From Apoda limacodes (Eukaryota; Arthropoda; Insecta; Lepidoptera; Limacodidae): DNA of 64,000 nt. Made by a program: the position numbers and the translations under genes. This document shows, piece after piece, positions 54,542-64,000 of the stretch; positions within the stretch are counted from its first letter, which is position 1, and each line of letters begins with the position of its first letter. A model generated the notes under the pieces. That model worked only from the letters and a program-made list of their open reading frames with translations, was not told where the DNA came from and made no database searches. The stretch covers positions 30,840,815 to 30,904,814 of the forward strand of contig OX291543.1 in assembly GCA_946406115.1 (NCBI GenBank), in the 5' to 3' direction.

Positions 54542-57500
54542 ATTAGATAGTAATTTAATCTGATACCTTAGTGGTACCTTTATCCTCTTATTCATTGAAT
54601 GTTGGGCTTTAAACTAACCTATAGATATAGGATGGTATTTATTACATATATTTATACATGTTTTACCTGGCAAATGACAGTTTAAGGAACTAAGGACAGC
54701 AAATAAGCAAATAAGGAACACTTCTTAGTTAGAGACTATTGTTACCGTCTAATGTATTGACATGTGTGTATAACATTAGACAGCGATCAAGTAAAGACAT
54801 TCTTGTGTGCAGGGCTATGTCATAAGATCATTATGTGGTAAGATCCAATACTTCAAAATGCAATGATCGTCTTAAGTTACGTATAGCAAATGTTTCAGAC
54901 ACAATTATGTATATTTCCCGGACGTTGTAGCATATAAAAAAACTGGTTGGATCAGCCTTAGCACTAAGCGCCGTCTAAATCAAGCACCTCATATTATGAT
55001 TATTTTAAGAATTATTTATCATAAATCTAGTTGGTTATGGTAAGCCAATTGGTACAATTGTACTGATAAGTGAAGTCAACACGAGTGCTGTGCGGTGACG
55101 TGCTCGTGAACTAATTAGGTTATTCTTTACACTTAAATGATTACATATTTAAAAATTTAAGCATCTAAGTAAACCGCATCTCTTCTTGATTCTAGCCAAA
55201 AGATAAGATTCGAATCAATGAATCTGTTGTTTACAAATAGTTATATATTCGGCGGGTGCTACCAGTCGACCCACGCGATAAATACCTACCTATTCATTTG
55301 AATTTTCTGATTGCAATTTTAGAACATAAACAGAAGAAGTCAGTTTGCATATAACTATTGGTAAAGATACTTAAGATGGACTTTTGATTTAAAAATTAAT
55401 TAGATACACTTCAATGTACAAATAAAAATTAGTTACGTATTAACTTAATCGTTTGTACATGTCGTTAGATCATTGGCGCATTTTAAATAAATATGATCGG
55501 ACTACCTTACAAGGTCACGTCATGTTTCTGATCTGAAGGTAATGCGGATGGACTGATGCCCGTGTGTATTTTTAATAGACTGTAAGAAATGCGAACAGAC
55601 ATTGTTTACGAATATTCTTGCATCATCAGAATGCAAAATACTTGTATTAATTTATGCACATGTATTTTTTGTTTACGTATGTGTGAAGTGGTTTTTTATT
55701 GTTAAAAGTTTCGTAAGCGTCGATTATTAAAAAAAAGTTTGATTCTTTGAAAATCTAAGAACTTATTTCTTGAAGTTTATTCGAGTAAGTTTTAACTTTT
55801 AATATACAGTTTTTTCTATGTTAGGTAACCTTTTTTTTGCATCCGCATCATTGAAAGGGATGCGCACGTAACTTTTTGTTTTTGTCCGGCCACCCGATAG
55901 CTTCCTCCCTTTGTGTTTTTCGTCGAATTTAAAGCTTCTGCATAACCCTTTTAATATTCAATACATATCTAATGTTAGTAGAATAATAAAATTAGCAATT
56001 TCAAATGCAAGGTCAAAGAATACTTTCTCACATTCATTTAAGCGCTTTGCATTCACAGATTAGCATTAAACTTTGTTTTTTTTCTTGTCTTCGTAATAGA
56101 TACATCTGTCAGAGGCATGTCAAGCTGTCATTGTTTTCCAAACGGACTATACACAATTGAACTTGACATTTGGTACACATTTAAAAATCAACGAATCAAA
56201 TGGCTACCTACCAACTGTTTCACAAGATGTCTTCCTTCCTAGGTACCGACTGTTAGTTTTATTAAAAGTTTACATTTAAAGTTTTGTTATGTTTGTCGGT
56301 TTTAAATTTAAGTTTTACTCAGGAAAATAAATACTTACAATTATTGACATATTTATTGTTAATTTTCAAGCGTAAAATCAAGATCATTGATTAAATACAT
56401 TGAATAAACTTACTTAAGTGGTCTGCCTAAGAGGCGCAAAAACATCTAAATTCCCACATTATAACGATATTTATTTTACCGTGTGGAAAAAATGAGCATT
56501 CGAATAAAAAAAAATTTTTACAGAATCGTTATTTTTTATCTAATCTGACCAACCTTAGTTTTAGCAAAGAATAGTTATATTTATTAAGATAACCTAAGTA
56601 CATATTTCCTTTTGGTTTCTGGGTGCTTAAATAGATAACATATTTGTTTTCGATGTAGAATTTACTTTGGGATTATATTTCTCAGAGGAATTAAATTAAT
56701 GAGAATATGTTATACGTGTAGGTATAACATACATAAAAAAGAGAATAAAATATCTTTATACGTTTATAATAGGTACATTTTCCCTGGTCATAATGCTGAC
56801 CTACGTAATGGGGTATATTAATGTGTCTGGTCCTGGTCTTTTGTTTTGTTTTTTTTTTCTTAATTATTATCACCATATGAACAGTTTTATGTACACTTGG
56901 TTAAGTCTATATTAACAATAATTTTTACATTTTTTTACAGAAATTATAAATTACATGTTAAAAATTTAACATCGCACCAAATCGATTAAATAATGTTAAA
57001 TAGCAACAGAATTTGAGAGTTTGAGAAAAACAGAGTTTATCTACATACCTAGTTCATGAATCTTTGTCTAATCTTTTTTTAAATACTTTTTATTATTTCA
57101 ATTAGTTTTAGTATCTTACCGTTCGAGATGTGTGAAACTATGTTCCTATCGAAGAGTATATAGTCCAGTCAATTTGTAATAAGCTGTTTGTTTACTATTT
57201 GTATTTGCATAATGAAAAAAAATCTCAATTTAAATATATATCGCAAGTATGCTACTTAATTGGTGCGAAACGTTCTTAACCAGTTTTTAACAAATTTTTA
57301 TTCAGTATAGTTTTTAATGGTCTTAGAAATCGTGAGAATATAAAAAGTGATAGCAAATAAATTTTCCGCAATTGGTTTAGTTCCTACTAAGCATTCATTA
57401 GTCAAAGGTTGTTTTTATTTTAAAAAGGTTAAACGTGAGAGCCGTTTTCGTAATACATATGTGTATTTTAAATGAGATTACATTTTTATGGTCTTCAGCC

Positions 57501-60500
57501 ATGCGATAATTTTTTCGCGACTTCCTTTTTGTATCCACATAACCATGCTCGTGAACTATTTTTTACGACTGGCAATATTTTGAAATTAGAATCACGTGTG
57601 GCAGTAAAAACGTGAACGCAGCACCGCGCCAATTCCGGATGCGTAGCGTTTCTTTTTTTTTGTGATTTGTTTTTTAGATGTATTGCTGCAACCGTATCAG
57701 TTAATTAAATTAAACTAATGTTCATTAGAAAACTATTTAACTCAACTTTAATAATATCCGAAGATTAAGTAATAAAGCATACTGCTTTAGAAAAAAATAC
57801 TACACAAGTTAGGTAGTAGGTAAACATTTATTCCCTACAACAGGCGAGTGTAATACAAATCTTCTATTATTTTTTACGGCCTGGCCGTTACATTAATTAA
57901 ATACAAATAGTTTCAATACGACATATTTATCTGTTAAAAGAATTAAAAATACATACATGCTAAAAGTTTATCTAATCTTAAAATTGGATTTTCAGAAAAA
58001 TTGGCAGTTAAATTTTGGCCGTTTCGATTACACTACTACATATAAAGGCAATTATTACTATGACAATTGAAATGAAGATTAACAGTGTAGGTTATTCCGT
58101 ATCAAAAAAAAATAGCGGCTATATGCAAATATATATGGCTACGTTTTTTTTGTTGTTTCTTTATAACCTTCTTTGTATTGTCTAGTTAACTGATGTCACT
58201 GGGAAACCCCAGCGACATTGAATCATATAGTGCTGAGACGGATATTTTGATTTTTTTTACAAATGGCCTTTTCAAATACTACTGGGACTGAGCCAGATGG
58301 TTGAAGAGTCTTCGACCGAAGAATGCCCAAGGTTATACCAAATTTGAAATAATGTTATCTTTTGTTTTGTGAGATTTTAAAGGCAAAAAGGTAGTCGGCA
58401 GCTTAAACAAGATAGTACACAAACGTCTCGAGACAATTAGATTTGGACCAGATATTTCTGGGTGTAAGATGGTTTTAAGAAAAGGTAGGTTTGTACAGTT
58501 AACATCTGGATACCGAGAAAGATAGTTAAGCTGAGTATAAAAAGAATCTTTTTTTATGCGTGTTTAAAAAAAAAACAAAAACAAAAGCCGATCAATTAGT
58601 CAATTAGTGTTTTTATGTGGTGGCGCGCTTATAGTTTCAATAAAGATTGTATTTCGTATTATTTAGCGACAATTCGTGTATGTTTGGTGTGGATTCGGAA
58701 AGAGGAAAATAAGGTTCGCCAGATCAGCTTAACTACATAATTGTACAGCACATAAATGCGGAACTTTGTATAGGTAGATGTTTTCATGTTTGTTACTCAG
58801 TATACAGATGGGTGACCGGATTTGGATGAAATTTGACACAAAGATAGACCACGTCCTGAAATAACAAATTCTTAGGATAGATACCTCCCTTTAATAGGGT
58901 TAATAGATAAAACTACAAGGCACATCAATAACCCAATAAATATAAATACAAACGACATCTTATTTTTTATATGATCAACACGGCATTTTTTTACGTGACG
59001 CTGCGCTGTCTAGGTGCAGCCTATCGAATTATATTATCAAAACACAAAGTAAATGTAACTGAATTATTATCTTCATTGTTACTCGAATATTTATGCATAG
59101 TACGCGTGACACAGCCCAATCGAGTAGTTGTGCAATCAAAGATATCTCTTATCGCTTTAACACTGGGTCTGATTAAGAATATAGTGTACACATCTGGTCC
59201 GCCAATGCGTTGGAAAAACAACTTAAATTTCTAGACAATAGAAAACATTCTAGATTGGATATAAATTTTTTAAGTGCTCGTGTAGCGTGATGTACTTAAT
59301 TTGCACTTAAGTTAATATCTGCAGTTATCGCGATTATGTGAGATACTCAATGTCTGATATTTTTTTTTCTGTTTTTAGGACGTATAAATTGTATAGTAAC
59401 AGATTAAATATAATTAGGCGCGAGAAGCGTCATTTTAGCGCAAATATTTTTTCACATTTTACAGTTTTATCCTTCCTTTTTTAAAAATAACTTAACTTTT
59501 GTTATGTTTTAAACACTAAGAAATATTTGATGAACATAAATGTTTGTCTTTTGTTTGTTTGTACCAAATCGCCATTTTTTTAAGTTAATGGAAATTCGAT
59601 TACTAATGGTGTTTAGAGGATCAGCGTTTAAAGTCTTACAAAACAAAGAAAAATAGAAGAACTCTTAAATCCATGTTATCTGGGCAGATCATGTAGAGAA
59701 CTAAAAAGAAGAGTCCTTTACTTAGTTCAGTTAGGTACATATGTTAATTAAATACCTCCTAGCGGTTTCTTGTACGGTTTGGAAGTAGAAGAATTTTGTT
59801 ATGTAGTTGTTTTCGCCATACTTAGTAATTAGCATCAAACGTCAACTTTACCAAATATAACTTATATGTATAATGAAATGCATGCTGTAATATTTATGAT
59901 ATAATAGAGGATTCTGCGCAATTTGATGTAGAATAAACCCTTATTAGGATTTCCATTCCAATTACTATTAAGTTGATGGCATACCCAAACGAGTTAAGTT
60001 TGCAAGAATTTGATTAATCCTGCCTGTCAGTCCTGATTACACTTAAAGTCCAAACCTTCTTTAAGTAATTTGCTAATATAATAGTAATTTTGCTATTATA
60101 ACAGTAAAAAATAACATCTGGCACTCATTTTTGGGCTTTAATTCAAATTGTTAGGAAAACTAAGAGTGATATCGTCTTGATTCTTATTCCTTAAAATATA
60201 TATTAATATGACCAAGTGAATTTGCTGATTTTATCGTTCTAAACAAATATTTGAATTCTATACCGACAAAAATCTGAGAAAATCGAGATTTTCAACGTGA
60301 TACTGTGTCTCTTTGTATGCTTTAATAGTGAATTATGTCTTTGTACACTGGTTGAAACGGCACGCTCTTGCAAGGGCATGCCATAGCGTTAATGTATATT
60401 ATTTTTAACAATATAGCTATAGTTATGTTGCTATGGTTCTTTTAAGCTCGGTTATAGTTGTTCCCCAGGGGAAAGTTTGAATTTTTCGGTATAAAAATGC

Positions 60501-63500
60501 TTAAGTCTTATTCCGGGACCTAACTTATATGTGTACTGAGTTTCATCCCGATCGATCGTCCGAAGCGTGATTGAGTTACAAACATCCAAACTTTCACATT
60601 TATAATATTAGTAAGATTCTATATAAAAATAAAGTACACGGAAAATTAACTTTGCTATTTCGTTTTGCAAATTCAGCTTTCTTCGGTGTACGGAACCAGA
60701 TTGCCAATTTTATCTAATCAACTGTGACTTAACAATCTGCTATTGATATTTAATTTCGGGGAATCTCGATATTTGAATCATTATTTCGTGATAAGAACTT
60801 ATTTACTACACTACTACCTATTACACTCATTTGCTCATACATATTTTACATCGCTGCAACTTTATTTGATCTAAGGCTGCATCACTGTTGGAGTCACACA
60901 AGTACATACTAGTATACATACAGAGTGGGTATCCCGCTGGACTAATGTTTGTTTTGACTAAATTGTTTTTAGGGTACCTATTCTACACGCTCTGATTAGT
61001 CCCCTATTGCAAGACGCTCGGGCGTTCTGGCTTCCGCGGCAGTAGGTAGGCAGATAGCTAGCTAGAGCCTGATTGCGAACTAACTTCGGTATGTACTCCA
61101 GCCAGAGTCAAGAATTCTTAAGTAAAATGTATAGTAGCAAATTCAGGAATTCTGAAACCTAACACCAACTTGCCTACATTTAACCGTCGACTTCTCGAGT
61201 TTGAGGTAATTAATTGAGATTTGTCCGAAACACTAGGCCCCTGTATTATTACTTACCCCATACTTTTATTTTAATGGTAAAAGATAGTCTTTATGTCTTA
61301 TTAAATATTAAATTAGTACATTGGATCTTAAAAATAAATGTATTTAGTCGATGAAATTAGTCCATGACATGATTCAAATCGTTAAAAATAATAATCGGTA
61401 ATAGGTACACGCATAGATATAGTATTTATCTATGGGTACATATGTTTGTTATTCTGTATTAAAATTGAATTTCGCACAAGTATATTAGATACAACATCTT
61501 CGCAAATGCAACTGCACACACAAACACAACACAGCAACGACTCATATGTTGCAGTCAGTAGTTACTCTCCACCCTTTATTAGAATCGGCCGAGATACAGA
61601 TGTCAAACAGTTGACACAGCCCAAACATTATTACGGCTATTATGCCACATCTGGCTCGGGCCACATCTGGCCAACAAACGCTGACGTCAAACTTGACATG
61701 TGGCGACAAACGGTTCATTTTTATTGCTGTTCGATTATCGGCTCGGGTCTTTAGCCATTCAAATTAGTGAACTAGTCTTTTGTTGTGAAATATGGCTTTT
61801 GTAATATTTTTCTGCTTTAGGCCTTATGTCATATTGTGTTGAATATACAAGACGTTAAAAATCTGCGGCATTTAATGTTGGTAGGTAAGTACGTATAAGA
61901 ATCCATGGTCGTACTAATTGACCACTTAAGACGTACATATATATGTATAGTATACCCACCCCCATTATTAAGAGTTTTGCTGGCAAAGGTTCTGTTAATC
62001 CTGTTATATGATATTAAGTCAAGTCTGAGGACTTATGGGCGGCTTGAACACTATAACAGTCGAGTGGCGACCAGCTCAACAAACCAATCAGTGCAGGGCA
62101 TGTGGCAAGTCGGTCCCCCTAGTTTGTCATGAACCACATCGATTTAATTTCTGACGGATGAATCATACAGAAATCACTGCGCTTTTGTGCCAAATGGTTC
62201 GATCGCTAAATTCGTGTTTATCAGTAGGTAATCATTTTTTCAACGTATATTTGAAGTCCGGCCCAGGTTATTGATAAGGAGGCTGTATGATAACATCTTT
62301 CAAGTAACGCTATTATATGTAACTACACCAGAGTTATGTAGTATAATAAATCAATCAAAGTTAGGTATAATAACCATTAAAATTTCCAATTCTGTACCAC
62401 ATTAAAATAAAAAATAAATAAAAAACATTGCAATCTATTCCAATCCCACGCGACCCCCAACTTACGACACGTGAACAAATAAACATACTTTATCAATATC
62501 ATATATTTTAATGTAAATAGCCTTAAGATGTATACATTTAAGGTTCATTTTGCCTTATACTAACTGAACATAAAATGTTTGTGATGTAATCCACTTGTCG
62601 AACACAGCGGGACTTGCACCCCACGAACATGTGCATAGCACCCTTGTGAGATATGGGGTTTTTCGAAACCCTTTGTTTTTGGTCAAAGAAGTCATTAATA
62701 GAATTTTAAGTTTTTTTGCGCTTGTTTCGTACGCTTGATTTTAAGTTAGTGATAGATACAAGGGATTGTCTTCTTTCCATTTCTTGACATTTATTACGTG
62801 TTATGTTTAAAAAATTTCCTAATAAAGGTAAATTAAATTAAATTAATTTTAGAACAAACTAAACTTGCTATTTCCTAGACATGGTAGGAGGTACGAAAGG
62901 TAACATACGCTACTTTTTGTTCTGATCAAACAAATAGTCCCGAAGGATACTTATCTAAAAGTTTTAATACCGTATAAGTCGTGGTGTCACAATTGTAGGG
63001 GAATTTGACGTTTCACTACTTTTCTCCGTGGTTTGGGTAAAATAAAACAAGTTTGATGTATGCGACTAAAGGTAGATTTTTTGCATATGGAAGAGCAAAT
63101 TTATATCCAGTTTTATATGGGAAAGAAAACTTGTTTCGTCCAAAACACAAGTGTTGCTTACGATATTTTCTGAGTGACTCATACAAATATTTGAATTAAT
63201 AAAGCGTGCTTTCCAATTGGTTCATTTTCTCACGGTCTAGACTATTTTAAATGACAAATGTAACTTCTTAAACTGGATTAGAGATTAGAAAAGTTGTCAA
63301 ATAAAGTCATTGACGTTGAATTTATAAAACAAATCTACCGTTAACCTTTGCATGAGAGCATGGAGCAAACCTAGTGCTTAACAGTTTTATAAACACTAAT
63401 TAACGATGCATTTTTGTTATCTGTGGTGCTTTTTAGGTTTTGAATTTGACCTGCAAGTTTTATCGGATTAGACATCTCTGTAACCTTCTTTTTAAAAAGC

Positions 63501-64000
63501 AATTTATCTAAATAATGGCTATTTACCTACTTACCGACACACCACTTGTTACTACTAACAATTTTTTCAAAATTACGGCTTTTGTAACTAAACTGCTACC
63601 TACTCTTTGATATTTTCATAGATTAATATGTATATTTTGCAACGTGATTTTTTTTTCTTAACTAAGATATTTAAAAAAATATTTTACTTTATTAAACAAG
63701 AATTTTTAACTCCCTACATCATGTCTTACACTAGTTTCACATGGGTCCAGTCAAGTTTGAGTTTTCAAGTTACGAAGGCGCTTACTTTTACGCTTGTACC
63801 TTTAGTATTGTATTGGCAATAGTTTTTCAGTTTCAGTTATAAATTTACTGGACAAAAACATGTTACCACATAAGTAGATAACGCTAGAATATGTAAGTAC
63901 AACTGTGTAATGTTGTAAATAATGTACCTTTTCTAAACAACTGTGGTTAAAATTACGTAACACAATAATAAATTGTAATATATATCTTTAGTGTTTCTGT
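54542..64000. other. Long gene-free stretch at the right end
   Basis: About 9.5 kb of AT-rich sequence. The short frames at 58971-59234 and 61446-61754 have no recognisable domains and composition like their surroundings. No RNA gene was recognised. It may be intergenic or an intron of net, whose 5' exon is missing. A short dispersed repeat lies at 62035-62125. Confidence 0.4.
62035..62125 (+). repeat. Short dispersed repeat (GACAGYCGAGTGGC family), copy 3
   Basis: Contains AACAGTCGAGTGGCGACCAG and CAGTGCAGGGCATGTGGCAA, matching the copies at 32635 and 33995. Confidence 0.45.

Noticed and set aside
58971..59234. 87-codon frame in the right-hand gene-free region
   Set aside because: No domain, overlapping frames on both strands, composition like the surroundings.
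61446..61754. 102-codon frame
   Set aside because: No recognisable family or splice context; may be chance.
1..64000. CRISPR arrays, bacterial operons, rRNA or tRNA genes
   Set aside because: No regularly spaced repeat-spacer arrays or recognisable structural RNA genes; the sequence is eukaryotic nuclear DNA.

Overview
This is eukaryotic, AT-rich, intron-bearing DNA, most likely from an insect and probably a moth or butterfly. The cellular genes are spliced with short consensus sites. The repeats (CR1-like LINEs, short inverted-repeat elements, a GGGTTCCGTACC family) resemble those common in Lepidoptera. The order-level assignment is inference.

Bases 1-12765 are most of a Polinton/Maverick (adintovirus-like) virus-related DNA transposon; its outer left end lies outside the window. 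It carries, mostly on the minus strand, a spliced protein-primed family B DNA polymerase, a packaging ATPase, a small hydrophobic protein, a conserved unknown protein, a retroviral-type integrase with a C-terminal chromodomain, a penton-like protein, a small minor-virion-like protein, a major capsid protein and an adenain-like protease. Many genes meet in 1-4 base stop/start overlaps. Three are broken (integrase, small hydrophobic protein, minor protein), so this copy should not be autonomous, although its terminal repeats are almost identical. The terminal repeat itself encodes an unrecognised, apparently spliced basic protein, and the right terminal repeat is duplicated in tandem.

Bases 12800-25800 hold a GC-rich tandem array, a MYND-SET (SMYD4-like) gene with a one-base frameshift, a frameshifted THAP-domain fragment, and nested LINE and MITE debris.

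Bases 25849-39080 are the most interesting cellular locus. TFIIH subunit GTF2H5/Tfb5 (two exons, 10.2 kb intron) ends 6 bases before the ATG of ZNHIT1, inside one shared exon, so the two look dicistronic. A complete five-exon meiotic gene, MND1, lies on the opposite strand inside the GTF2H5 intron; its ATG is 20 bases from GTF2H5 exon 2.

Bases 39081-64000 hold one recognisable coding exon, the bHLH exon of an ATOH8/net orthologue (44356-45101, minus). The rest is non-coding sequence with several well-defined inverted-repeat elements, including a TTAA-flanked MITE nested inside a hAT-like element.
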